The translations under genes were made by a program, and so were the position numbers. Of a stretch of DNA of 64,000 nt, positions 8,406 through 16,961 are shown piece by piece (positions within the stretch are counted from its first letter, which is position 1; each line of letters starts with the position of its first letter). Below the pieces are notes generated by a model, which was given only the letters and a program-made list of their open reading frames with translations, had not been told where the DNA came from and ran no database searches. Source of the stretch: Ferdinandcohnia sp036965045 (GTDB taxonomy: Bacteria; Bacillota; Bacilli; Bacillales; Bacillaceae_L); NCBI RefSeq assembly GCF_036965045.1, contig NZ_JBALOV010000035.1, forward strand, positions 62,001 to 126,000, in the 5' to 3' direction.

Positions 8406-9284
8406 GTGCAATTTTCCGAATTTCAACTATTAGTTGTACTTGCATCTGAATTAAATATGAGAAAAGCTTCAGAACGCTTATTTGTGACACAGCCAGCATT
8501 ATCTCAACGTCTTCAAACGATTGAAAAAGCATGGAATACTAAAATTTTTATTCGTTCCCAAAAAGGGTTAACCCCTACACCCGCGGGAGAGAAAATTATT
8601 GATTTTGCTAAAGAAGTTGTAGAAAAAGAAGAAAAAATAAGGGAGCAGCTTCAGGGCTTAAATCAAGAAGTGCACGGGACGCTTAAAATTGCGTGTGCGT
8701 CGATTATTGGACAGAATTGGCTTCCGAAGGTTTTAAAAAAATATGTAAACAAATACCCGCATGCAAGAATATCATTAATCACGGGGTGGAGTAGCGAAAT
8801 TCTAAAAAACCTCTATGATGATACTGTCCATATTGGAATCATTCGCGGTAAGCCCGATTGGAAGGGTGTAAAACACCATTTATTAACCGATACGATGTAT
8901 ATGGTGGATAAAGAAATCCAAAAAATTGAACAAGTATGGGAAACCGATCGACCGTTTATCCAATTTAAAAGTGACTCAACCTATTATCAAGAGATCCAAG
9001 AATGGTGGCATCGTACTTTCCAGTCAACACCACGCCGAACCATTGTGGTTGATCAAATCGAAACATGTAAACAGATGACCTTAAATGGAATTGGATACGC
9101 TATTTTACCATCTGTCACATTAAATGATGAAGAAACGAAAAATATCTATAAAATTCCATTAATGAATGAAAACAATGAACCAATGAAACGAGATACTTGG
9201 CTCGTTGGATATGATTATGCATTCGAGCTTAAACAAGTCCAAGCGTTTGTCGAGATGATTAAGGAGAATTTTGATACATTGTAA
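8406..9284 (+). CDS. ccpC: LysR-type regulator CcpC
   Basis: 292 residues, GTG start after GGGAGGAAC. The N-terminal winged helix shows the LysR pattern (RKASERLFVTQPALSQRLQTIE, residues ~18-40 in two parts), followed by a periplasmic-binding-protein-like effector domain. CcpC in B. subtilis senses citrate and represses aconitase and citrate synthase genes under glucose. The identification rests on length (B. subtilis about 293) and on position between ykuL and ykuS, so other LysR roles are not excluded. Confidence 0.85.
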   Translation: MQFSEFQLLVVLASELNMRKASERLFVTQPALSQRLQTIEKAWNTKIFIRSQKGLTPTPAGEKIIDFAKEVVEKEEKIREQLQGLNQEVHGTLKIACASIIGQNWLPKVLKKYVNKYPHARISLITGWSSEILKNLYDDTVHIGIIRGKPDWKGVKHHLLTDTMYMVDKEIQKIEQVWETDRPFIQFKSDSTYYQEIQEWWHRTFQSTPRRTIVVDQIETCKQMTLNGIGYAILPSVTLNDEETKNIYKIPLMNENNEPMKRDTWLVGYDYAFELKQVQAFVEMIKENFDTL

Positions 9285-9297
9285 TTTAGTCTTTCTA

Positions 9298-9471
9298 CGT
9301 CTAGTTCCAGCGCCTAGCCCCTCGAGGTCATAAACCAATCCGTCAATAAGGTCAAAGTGCAACCTTCTTGCCGTCTTGTCTTATGCTTGTCGGACTTGCA
9401 CAGGAAGTGCTGACATCGACGTTTGCCACAGGACGTGACAGTAGTTAGCGATGTTCCCCTTCAAGGCGCTT
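9298..9471 (+). repeat. Dispersed intergenic repeat, long copy
   Basis: It starts CTAGTTCCAGCGCCTAGCCCCTC and contains CCAATCC, CAAAGTGCAACC and TTGTCTTATGCTTGTCGG, all shared with the copy at 51667. It then carries about 70 extra bases before ending AAGGCGCTT, complementary to the AGCGCC at the left end. No reading frame or ribosome site is visible in it. Confidence 0.75.
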
Positions 9472-9546
9472 GCACATTTGTTCATATGTGTAGAATAATC
9501 ACAGACTGATTGTGACAAATTACATATATGAGGAGGTGGATGATTA

Positions 9547-9795
9547 ATGGCGAAAATTGGAGTTGAAGGCTCTCTAACAAATGTTCAGCAGGCTCTTCAA
9601 GAAAAGGGCTATGAAGTTGTTCAGCTAAAACAAGAAAGTGATGCACAAAACTGTGACGCATGCGTTGTTACAGGTTTAGATTCGAATGTGATGGGTATGG
9701 CTGATACTGTTATGAAAGGGCCTGTTATCGAAGCAAACGGCCTATCTGCTGACGAGGTTTGTCAAGAACTGGAGAGTCGTTTAGGACAAGCGTAA
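9547..9795 (+). CDS. ykuS: YkuS family (UPF0180) protein
   Basis: 82 residues, ATG start after GAGGAGGTGG. Sequence follows the UPF0180 pattern: IGVEGSLTNV near the N-terminus, a CDACVVTGLDSNVMG core and a C-terminal helix. B. subtilis YkuS is about 81 residues and in the same neighbourhood. Function unknown. Its own terminator follows. Confidence 0.9.
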   Translation: MAKIGVEGSLTNVQQALQEKGYEVVQLKQESDAQNCDACVVTGLDSNVMGMADTVMKGPVIEANGLSADEVCQELESRLGQA

Positions 9796-9814
9796 ATAAT
9801 AATAGACGAAACCG

Positions 9815-9843
9815 GGACTAGGTACATCACCTAGTCTTTTTTT
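9815..9843 (+). terminator. Terminator after ykuS
   Basis: GACTAGGT, loop ACATC, ACCTAGTC, then a T-run. Confidence 0.9.
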
Positions 9844-10015
9844 AGTGGACAAGACCTCGTTCAATTTTGACTTGGTCTTGTTTTTCTCTTTTTTAGAAAA
9901 AATTTAACATTTTCAGAAAATGCACTAGTAATTTATTTCGAAAACCGATATATTATATGTTACGTAGTTTTTTAACATTTTTTAACGTTTTTCGGAACAT
10001 CAAGGGGGGAATTTG

Positions 10016-11770
10016 ATGGAAACATTTAAGAAATTAAAAGGGTTTTATTGGCCATATCGCAAGTATTTTTTCTGGTCTTTATTTGCCATGATTTTCGTGA
10101 CAGGGATTACGGTTGTGTACCCAATCGTCCTTCAGTTAACAATTGATGAAGTTTTTCGAGCGGGTAATTATCAGCTTGTTCCATATCTTGCTCTAGGTTT
10201 CATTGCGATTATGGTGATAAAGGGGTTAGCAACTTATTTCAACCAATATCTTGGCGATTTATTTGGAATAACCGCTGTATATAAGGTGAGAAATGCATTA
10301 TATGAAAAGCTTCAACGGTTATCATTTAGCTATTATGACAATGCGAAAACAGGGGATCTCATGTCTCGCTTAACAGCTGACGTTGAGGGGATTCGATTCT
10401 TTCTATCCTTTGGATTTGCAGAATTGCTTCGTTTCACACTTTTAATTGTATTTAGTTTAATGGTCATGTTTTCTTATTCAGTTCCATTAACTTTAGTCAC
10501 AATTATGGCATTACCATTCTTAGCTATTGTTGTCTATCGCTTTGACAAGCGTGTCCACCCGGCTTTTCGAAAGGTTCGAAAAACTTTTGGTCGCTTGAAT
10601 ACAAATGTTCAGGAAAATATAAGCGGAATAAATACAGTTAAATCATTATCACGTGAAGATTTTCAAATCAATAAATTTAATCGCTCCAATGAAGGCTATC
10701 GAGACGTATCCCTAGCGACTTCAGAGATTTGGGCAAAGTTCTTCCCATTGATGGAGTTTATCGGTAATGTCTGTGTTGTTGCGCTTTTATCATATGGAGG
10801 ATATTTAGTAATCGATGGTGCAGTTTCACACGGTGAACTTGTCGCCTTTTTTAGTTTAGTATGGTATCTACTTAATCCAATCATGAACCTTGGTTTTATT
10901 ATTAACATGTTTTCACAAGCAAAAGCTTCAGGGGAACGCCTTTTAGAAATTCTTGAAGCCGATGAAAAGATTGTGGATCAAAATGAGGTTATTTCGAAAG
11001 AAAAATTACAAGGTCATGTTGAGTTTAAAGATGTCACGTTAAAATATACCGAGGAGGATGAGGCAGCTCTTGAATCAATTTCATTTACAGTCGAGCCAGG
11101 AAAAACCGTCGGCTTAATAGGCGCTACCGGTTCAGGAAAAACGAGCATTACTCAGCTTATGACGAGATTTTATGAGCCTGTCAAAGGTAATGTATTGATT
11201 GATGGGCGAGATGTTACGGATTATTCCATTCAAACCTTGCGAAGCAATATTGGCTTTGTGATGCAGGAATCTTTTTTGTTCTCTTCGACAATTCGTGCAA
11301 ATATTGCCTACGGTAGACCAAATGCATCCATGGAAGAAATTATTGATGCAGCAAAACGCGCTCAAGCCCACGATTTCATCATGGAGCTTCCTAAGGGCTA
11401 TGATACGATGCTAGGTGAACGCGGAATGGGACTATCGGGAGGTCAGAAGCAACGAATCGCCATTGCCAGGTCGCTCTGTATTGATCCGAGTATTTTAATA
11501 CTTGATGATGCTACAAGTGCGGTGGATATGGAAACGGAATTTAAAATCCAGCAAGACTTAAAGGAAGTTATGAAAGGGCGGACAACATTTATCATCGCTC
11601 ACCGAATTTCTTCCTTGAAGCATGCTGATGAAATCCTAGTATTGGAAAATGGAGTCATCGTGGAACGTGGAACCCACGAAGAATTATTGAAAAATGAAGG
11701 ACCTTATCAACGAATATATGAAATTCAATATAAGGATCAAAAAGTGGTCCTTCAGCCACAAGTCGGATAG
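10016..11770 (+). CDS. yknU: ABC exporter half-transporter YknU (degenerate-site subunit)
   Basis: 584 residues; ATG chosen over a TTG 3 bp upstream for its spacing from GGGGGGA. A six-helix exporter membrane domain (~1-320) precedes the ATPase domain: Walker A GATGSGKTS at ~369, signature LSGGQ, Walker B followed by Asp (ILILDDATS) where the catalytic Glu is expected, and H-loop IIAHR. The Glu-to-Asp change with a normal signature is the mark of the degenerate half of a heterodimeric exporter. The partner starts 14 bp downstream; lengths match YknU/YknV of B. subtilis. Substrate unknown. Confidence 0.85.
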   Translation: METFKKLKGFYWPYRKYFFWSLFAMIFVTGITVVYPIVLQLTIDEVFRAGNYQLVPYLALGFIAIMVIKGLATYFNQYLGDLFGITAVYKVRNALYEKLQRLSFSYYDNAKTGDLMSRLTADVEGIRFFLSFGFAELLRFTLLIVFSLMVMFSYSVPLTLVTIMALPFLAIVVYRFDKRVHPAFRKVRKTFGRLNTNVQENISGINTVKSLSREDFQINKFNRSNEGYRDVSLATSEIWAKFFPLMEFIGNVCVVALLSYGGYLVIDGAVSHGELVAFFSLVWYLLNPIMNLGFIINMFSQAKASGERLLEILEADEKIVDQNEVISKEKLQGHVEFKDVTLKYTEEDEAALESISFTVEPGKTVGLIGATGSGKTSITQLMTRFYEPVKGNVLIDGRDVTDYSIQTLRSNIGFVMQESFLFSSTIRANIAYGRPNASMEEIIDAAKRAQAHDFIMELPKGYDTMLGERGMGLSGGQKQRIAIARSLCIDPSILILDDATSAVDMETEFKIQQDLKEVMKGRTTFIIAHRISSLKHADEILVLENGVIVERGTHEELLKNEGPYQRIYEIQYKDQKVVLQPQVG

Positions 11771-11784
11771 GTAGGTGAGAAAGA

Positions 11785-13602
11785 ATGACACAGGAAGAAA
11801 AACAAGATATCAAACATCGCTTCCATTATTCGACCGATCAAGCGATTGAAAAACCGTTTAACTGGAAGCAAATGCTTAGATTACTAGCGTATATGAAACC
11901 ATATACGAAGAATCTATTGCCACTAGCCATTATCATGGTGCTACTTACAACTGCTGTTCGATTAATCGCACCTATTTTGATCGGTAAGTATACGATTGAC
12001 CATGCGATTGCGAATCAAGATACGAATTTATTAATTATATTAGTATTTACAATTGCAGGCTTATATGGAATCAATTATGTCGCAAATATTTTTAGAATCA
12101 AATGGACCAATATGCTAGGCCAAAATATTATTTATGATTTACGAAAGCATCTTTTTTCGCATGTCCAAGGACTTTCACATCGCTTCTTTGATAAGCGTTC
12201 AGCGGGTTCGATATTGGTTCGTATCCTTAATGATGTAAACTCTCTTCAAGAATTATTTACGAATGGGGTTATTAATCTATTAATGGATTTTGTTTTGTTA
12301 TTTGGAGTTATTTTTATTCTCTTTGGATTAAGTCCAAAGCTTACATTGGCAATCTTAATTATCCTGCCACTCATGGTCTTAATCACAACAAAATTAAGAA
12401 GAAATATCAGAAGATCATGGCAGACGGTAAGAATCAAACAATCCATGCTTAACTCGCATTTGAATGAAAGCATACAAGGGGTAAGAGTAACACAGGCTTT
12501 TACCCAGGAACGTGAAAATATCGAGTTCTTCGATGGGATTAACAATGAAAACTTTGAAAGTTGGAGAGGTGCGACCCAGAAAAATGCCATGTTCCGACCG
12601 TTTGTTGAAATGACAAATGCGGTTGGAACAGCAATTCTCATTTGGTTCGGGGCAATGCTAATTCAGGATGAAGGCTTAACTGTTGGGGTTTTCGTTTCTT
12701 TTGCCTTTTACCTGGGGATGTTCTGGGAGCCTATTTCACGTCTGGGTCAAGTGTATAATCAACTATTAGTAGGGATGGCTTCTTCTGAGCGTATTTTTGA
12801 ATTTATTGATGAAAAGCCAATCGTCGACGAAAAGGATAACGCAATTCAGCTAACTGATATGAAAGGGAAGGTTGAATTTGATAAGGTTGAATTTTCGTAT
12901 GATGATAACCGTAAAGCCTTAAAAGGTATTTCCTTAACCATGGAAGCTGGCCAAACAGTCGCGCTTGTCGGTCATACTGGTTCAGGTAAAACGACGATAG
13001 CCAACTTAATTAGTCGCTTTTATGATGCAACAAGTGGAGAAGTTCGAATTGATGGAATCGATATTAAGGAATTGTCGCTTCAAAGTGTCCGGTCCCAAAT
13101 TAGTGTCGTACTTCAGGATACCTTCATTTTCTCGGGTACAATCAAAGAAAATATTCGGTTTGGCCGACCTGATGCAACAGATGAAGAGGTAATATCTGCG
13201 GCAAAGGCAGTTGGTGCTCATCAGTTTATTGAACGGCTTATTAATGGATATGATACAGAAGTGGAAGAGAGAGGAAATATCCTATCCGTCGGTGAACGAC
13301 AGTTATTATCCTTTGCCCGCGCACTTCTGGCCGATCCGAAAATATTAATACTAGATGAAGCGACGGCAAGTATTGATACCGAAACAGAAGTGAAAATCCA
13401 ACAGGCCTTAAAACGGTTATTAAAAAATCGGACAGCAATCATCATTGCCCATAGACTTTCAACAATTCGTGAAGCAGATCAAATTTTCGTTCTCGATCAT
13501 GGTGAAATAATTGAACAAGGTAATCATGATGAACTAATGAGACAGCGAGGAGAATATTTCGGTTTAGTCAAGGCGCAATTTAAAATGCTTGATGCTATTT
13601 AA
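11785..13602 (+). CDS. yknV: ABC exporter half-transporter YknV (catalytic subunit)
   Basis: 605 residues, ATG after GTAGGTGAG. A cytosolic N-terminal extension (~1-30), six membrane helices and an ATPase domain with Walker A GHTGSGKTT, Walker B ILILDEATAS (catalytic Glu present) and H-loop IIAHR. The signature is altered to LSVGE. It therefore complements the upstream subunit: one canonical site is formed from this protein's Walker motifs and YknU's LSGGQ, and one degenerate site from the reverse pair. Multidrug or lipid export is typical for the family, but the substrate is not known. Confidence 0.85.
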   Translation: MTQEEKQDIKHRFHYSTDQAIEKPFNWKQMLRLLAYMKPYTKNLLPLAIIMVLLTTAVRLIAPILIGKYTIDHAIANQDTNLLIILVFTIAGLYGINYVANIFRIKWTNMLGQNIIYDLRKHLFSHVQGLSHRFFDKRSAGSILVRILNDVNSLQELFTNGVINLLMDFVLLFGVIFILFGLSPKLTLAILIILPLMVLITTKLRRNIRRSWQTVRIKQSMLNSHLNESIQGVRVTQAFTQERENIEFFDGINNENFESWRGATQKNAMFRPFVEMTNAVGTAILIWFGAMLIQDEGLTVGVFVSFAFYLGMFWEPISRLGQVYNQLLVGMASSERIFEFIDEKPIVDEKDNAIQLTDMKGKVEFDKVEFSYDDNRKALKGISLTMEAGQTVALVGHTGSGKTTIANLISRFYDATSGEVRIDGIDIKELSLQSVRSQISVVLQDTFIFSGTIKENIRFGRPDATDEEVISAAKAVGAHQFIERLINGYDTEVEERGNILSVGERQLLSFARALLADPKILILDEATASIDTETEVKIQQALKRLLKNRTAIIIAHRLSTIREADQIFVLDHGEIIEQGNHDELMRQRGEYFGLVKAQFKMLDAI

Positions 13603-13617
13603 CGTATAGAATGAAAG

Positions 13618-13655
13618 AATGAAAGGACTGCTCCATTTGTCCTTTCATTTTTTTA
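13618..13655 (+). terminator. Terminator after yknV
   Basis: AATGAAAGGAC pairs with GTCCTTTCATT across a 10-nt loop, followed by a T-run. Confidence 0.9.
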
Positions 13656-13743
13656 TGTCTATTATAAGGATGTTAAGGTGTTCCACATTAGTAATTAGTT
13701 GTGTTACAATCAAATGTATCATCAAATTGGTGGGGGAATAGTA

Positions 13744-14409
13744 GTGAATAAAAAGGAATTTGCGGTTATTGGTCTTGGTCGTTTCGGAGGAAGCATTTGC
13801 CGCGCATTGAGTGAAGAAGGCATGGAAGTTATGGCCATGGACATTGATGAAGATAGAGTGAATGAATATTCGACAATTGCTTCTCATGCGGTTGTTGGTG
13901 ATTCCACGGATGAATCGGTTCTAAAAAGCATTGGGATTCGCAATTTTGACCTTGTTATAGTGGCTATTGGGGATAACTTGAAGGCGAGTATTTTAACAAC
14001 CATTATCCTAAAGGAATTAGGGGTTAAACAGATTTGGGTAAAAGCGCAGAATGATTATCATGAAAAAATCTTAAGTAAAATTGGAGCAGATCGCATTGTC
14101 CATCCAGAACGGGATATGGGAAAACGAATTGCCCACAATATCATTTCAAATAATGTCTTAGATTATTTGGAGCTTTCAGATGAGCATAGTATCATTGAAA
14201 TTGTAGCAGGGAAGAAAATTGATGGGAAGTCTTTAATTGAATTAGATGTCCGCGCCAAATATGGGGTAACCATTGTTGCGATGAAAAGAGGAAAGAATAT
14301 CATTGTATCTCCACAAGCAAGCGAGCAAATTCATAAAGGAGATATTCTCATTATGATCGGAGCGGATACAGACATCAGCCGTTTCGAAAAAAATCTAATC
14401 GAAGAATAA
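13744..14409 (+). CDS. ktrC: Potassium uptake gating subunit KtrC
   Basis: 221 residues from a GTG start (MNKKEFAVIGLGRFG), chosen because GGTGGGGG lies just upstream and because the length equals B. subtilis KtrC. The N-terminal RCK domain has the nucleotide-binding GLGRFGGS and acidic D at the end of the second strand; an RCK_C domain (~135-221) follows. KtrC gates the KtrD channel in response to nucleotides, and RCK_C domains of this family bind cyclic di-AMP. No channel gene is next to it, as in B. subtilis. Confidence 0.92.
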   Translation: MNKKEFAVIGLGRFGGSICRALSEEGMEVMAMDIDEDRVNEYSTIASHAVVGDSTDESVLKSIGIRNFDLVIVAIGDNLKASILTTIILKELGVKQIWVKAQNDYHEKILSKIGADRIVHPERDMGKRIAHNIISNNVLDYLELSDEHSIIEIVAGKKIDGKSLIELDVRAKYGVTIVAMKRGKNIIVSPQASEQIHKGDILIMIGADTDISRFEKNLIEE

Positions 14410-14437
14410 AACGTCTCGTATGAGGCGTTCTTTTTTT
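14409..14437 (+). terminator. Terminator after ktrC
   Basis: AACGTCTC and GAGGCGTT (one G-U pair) with a 4-nt loop, then TTTTTTT. Confidence 0.85.
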
Positions 14438-14485
14438 ATGGGGTTTTTAAGGATAGTTAACCAGGTTTATGGCTTTTTCAGTCCA

Positions 14486-14517
14486 TTAAAAAACCCACTG
14501 AGAAAGCCTCAGTGGGT
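14486..14517 (-). terminator. Terminator of the rpoY-rnjA operon
   Basis: ACCCACTGAG, 5-nt loop, CTCAGTGGGT; the T-run lies on the minus-strand side (A-run 14487-14492). Confidence 0.9.
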
Positions 14518-14546
14518 AATCAACATTGAATAGAAGGGTGTCTATC

Positions 14547-16214
14547 TTATACCTCCATAATGATTGGTAAAATCATTGGACGGCGTTTTGTTTTTTCATA
14601 TAAGAACGGCGCAAGCGTATCAGTGATTTCATTCTTAATCTCAGACCACTGAGTTGTACGACGCTCCATTACTTTATTTAAATGCTTCGAAATTAAGCTT
14701 TGTGCATCATTAATTAAATCGCCAGATTCACGCATATACACAAATCCACGTGAAATTAAATCTGGTCCTGCAGCAATCTTAAAGTCCTTCATATTAATAC
14801 TAACTACTACAATTACCAGACCTTCTTCAGAAAGAATACGGCGGTCGCGCAATACAATATTTCCAATATCACCGACTCCGCTACCATCAATATACACATT
14901 ACCAGATGGAATCTTACCAGCTATAGACGCTTCATCATCACCTAAGGCAAGAACCTCACCATTATCCATAATAAAGCAATTTTCCTCTAATACACCACAA
15001 TCAACCGCAGATTTTGCATGTGTGATTTGCATACGATATTCGCCGTGAATGGGCATGAAGTATTTTGGTTGCATGAGGCGAAGCATTAATTTTTGCTCTT
15101 CTTGGCCTCCGTGACCTGACGTATGGATGTTGCTTAGTGGTCCGTGAATTACATCGGCTCCGGCACGGTAAAGCATATTAATGATTCGACTCACACTTAG
15201 TGTATTCCCTGGGATAGGGGAAGATGAAAATACGACTGTATCATTAGGAATGATTTGAATTTGTCGATGTGTACCGTTTGCAATTCTTGAAAGAGCAGCC
15301 ATTGGTTCACCTTGGCTTCCTGTACAGAGAATAACCACTTTATTAGCAGGAAGACGGTTAATTTGATTTGCATCCACAAAAGTGTCTTTCGGACACTGAA
15401 TATAACCTAGATCATAGCCAATAGTGATGGCTGATTCCATACTTCTTCCGAAAACCGCAATTTTTCGATCGTTTTGAACAGCCGCTTCAACAACTTGTTG
15501 AAGGCGATGAATATTAGATGCGAAAGTAGCGAAAATAATTCGACCATCAACCGTACGGAAAATATCCTGAATACTTTCGCCAACTCGTCGTTCCGACATT
15601 GTGAAATTAGGTATTTCAGCATTCGTACTATCAGACAGTAGACATAGAACCCCTTCTTTGCCGATTTCTGCCATCTTTTGAAGGTTTGCAGGCTCTCCAA
15701 CAGGTGTGAAGTCAAACTTGAAATCTCCTGTATGTACGATCTGTCCTGGAGGAGTCTTGACTACAATTCCATATGAATCAGGAATACTATGTGTTGTTCT
15801 GAAAAAAGTAACCGATGTTTTACGGAACTTTATGATGTCTTCTTCTTTAATCTCAATTAGCTTAGCCTGACGAAGTAGACCGTGCTCTTCTAGTTTGTTT
15901 TTAATTAAACCTAAGGCAAGCTTTCCTCCGTAGATAGGTACATTAATTTCACGAAGTAAATAAGGAATACCACCAATATGGTCTTCATGGCCGTGAGTGA
16001 TAAATAACCCTTTAATCTTTTCTTCGTTCTTAACAAGGTAGCTGTAATCCGGAATCACATAGTCGATTCCCAACAGCTCGTCCTCTGGAAACTTAATTCC
16101 AGCATCGATCAGGATAATTTCATCCTGAAACTGTACGCCATAAGTGTTTTTACCAATTTCCCCGAGTCCACCTAAGGCGAAAACAGCTGTTTGATCGTTC
16201 TTAACAAATTTCAT
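14547..16214 (-). CDS. rnjA: Ribonuclease J1
   Basis: 555 residues. The beta-CASP metallo-beta-lactamase motifs are present: FITHGHEDHIGG near residue 75, SDSTNAE, and GHGGQEE in the beta-CASP/metallo region, with the C-terminal domain complete. RNase J1 is a 5'-to-3' exonuclease and endonuclease that matures and degrades mRNA. The gene begins 6 bp after rpoY, reproducing the ykzG-ykqC operon of B. subtilis. Confidence 0.97.
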   Translation of the reverse strand: MKFVKNDQTAVFALGGLGEIGKNTYGVQFQDEIILIDAGIKFPEDELLGIDYVIPDYSYLVKNEEKIKGLFITHGHEDHIGGIPYLLREINVPIYGGKLALGLIKNKLEEHGLLRQAKLIEIKEEDIIKFRKTSVTFFRTTHSIPDSYGIVVKTPPGQIVHTGDFKFDFTPVGEPANLQKMAEIGKEGVLCLLSDSTNAEIPNFTMSERRVGESIQDIFRTVDGRIIFATFASNIHRLQQVVEAAVQNDRKIAVFGRSMESAITIGYDLGYIQCPKDTFVDANQINRLPANKVVILCTGSQGEPMAALSRIANGTHRQIQIIPNDTVVFSSSPIPGNTLSVSRIINMLYRAGADVIHGPLSNIHTSGHGGQEEQKLMLRLMQPKYFMPIHGEYRMQITHAKSAVDCGVLEENCFIMDNGEVLALGDDEASIAGKIPSGNVYIDGSGVGDIGNIVLRDRRILSEEGLVIVVVSINMKDFKIAAGPDLISRGFVYMRESGDLINDAQSLISKHLNKVMERRTTQWSEIKNEITDTLAPFLYEKTKRRPMILPIIMEV

Positions 16215-16220
16215 AATTCA

Positions 16221-16436
16221 TCAAATCTCCAATACTTTATAATCTTCATTTAGTTTTTCATATTCAAGATAGGCCCCTTCCACCTTTTGAATATATTCAA
16301 TGTTAATTTTTCGTTCCTTCAATTTTTGACGCACCTCAACTTGTGATTCTGCTTCAATAAACATTGTTTTTGTATTTTCTCTTACAGGAACTTCATAAGC
16401 ATCTTCTTGGTAGTAAACTTTAAAAATCATTGCCAA
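16221..16436 (-). CDS. rpoY: RNA polymerase epsilon subunit
   Basis: 71 residues, ATG after TTAAGGAGAG. It has the acidic DUF1447 sequence pattern (MIFKVYYQEDAYEVPVREN, residues 3-21 read in parts) of the small Gram-positive RNA polymerase subunit epsilon, which binds near the enzyme's jaw. A TATAAT on the minus strand at 16476-16481 may be its -10 element; the -35 is weak. Cotranscribed with rnjA. Confidence 0.93.
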   Translation of the reverse strand: MAMIFKVYYQEDAYEVPVRENTKTMFIEAESQVEVRQKLKERKINIEYIQKVEGAYLEYEKLNEDYKVLEI

Positions 16437-16576
16437 ATCTCTCCTTAATTTCCGAAAGTTAGAGTAACTTTTTCTATTATATAAAAATATAACATCATTT
16501 TCATGTTTTTTCTTACTTTTCCTAAATAAATCTTATTTCCTGTATTGCTCCTAGGTAAAAAGAGGGGGTAATAGAG

Positions 16577-16615
16577 ATGAAGACTAAGACTTTTCGGGTA
16601 AGTCGTTTGGATTGA
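16577..16615 (+). CDS. Possible 12-residue leader or micro-ORF
   Basis: ATG preceded at 8 nt by GAGGGGG encodes MKTKTFRVSRLD and then stops. A strong terminator facing the same way ends 97 bp later, although there is no other plus-strand gene here. The ribosome site and terminator suggest a short transcript; whether the peptide matters is unknown. Confidence 0.3.
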   Translation: MKTKTFRVSRLD

Positions 16616-16675
16616 AGTTTAATCACCGTACGCTAAAAATTTATTATAACATTAAAATAAATGATAGTACATAAC

Positions 16676-16712
16676 GAGCCCTTCGAAATCCGAAGGGCTC
16701 TATCTTTTTTTT
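16676..16712 (+). terminator. Strong terminator with no annotated plus-strand gene before it
   Basis: GAGCCCTTCG, loop AAATC, CGAAGGGCTC, then a run of eight T after TATC. The polarity implies a transcript arriving from the left on the plus strand. The region 16437-16675 otherwise holds only the rpoY upstream region and the 12-codon ORF. Confidence 0.8.
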
Positions 16713-16722
16713 CTTAAATGAT

Positions 16723-16794
16723 CTACGCAATCGACTTCCTTTTTAATAAATCTTGCCACTGCTTTATTATTTTTTTCCGTAACTTTTTTAGCAT
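16723..16794 (-). CDS. 23-residue cationic amphipathic micro-ORF
   Basis: ATG with a near-ideal AAGGAG 8-9 nt upstream encodes a 23-residue peptide, MLKKLRKKIIKQWQDLLKRK followed by SIA. Nine residues are Lys or Arg and only one is acidic; L2, L5, I9, W13, L16 and L17 fall on one helical face. About 70 nt upstream CATACTA (minus strand, 16865-16871) resembles a sigma-G -10 box. The hairpin at 16676-16700 lies just past the stop but lacks a T-run in this direction. I do not recognise the peptide. The start signal is strong; function unknown. Confidence 0.5.
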   Translation of the reverse strand: MLKKLRKKIIKQWQDLLKRKSIA

Positions 16795-16961
16795 GACTAT
16801 CATCTCCTTATTCCTCAGACTTTAAACATTTCAAAAACGATGCACGTGTTAATAAGTTTGTCTATAGTATGCGAATAAAAGGATTTGATTATCATGGAAA
16901 AATAATGGAATCTATTTTATAAAAAAGTACCGACATGACCTCGCACATCGATACTCATTCG

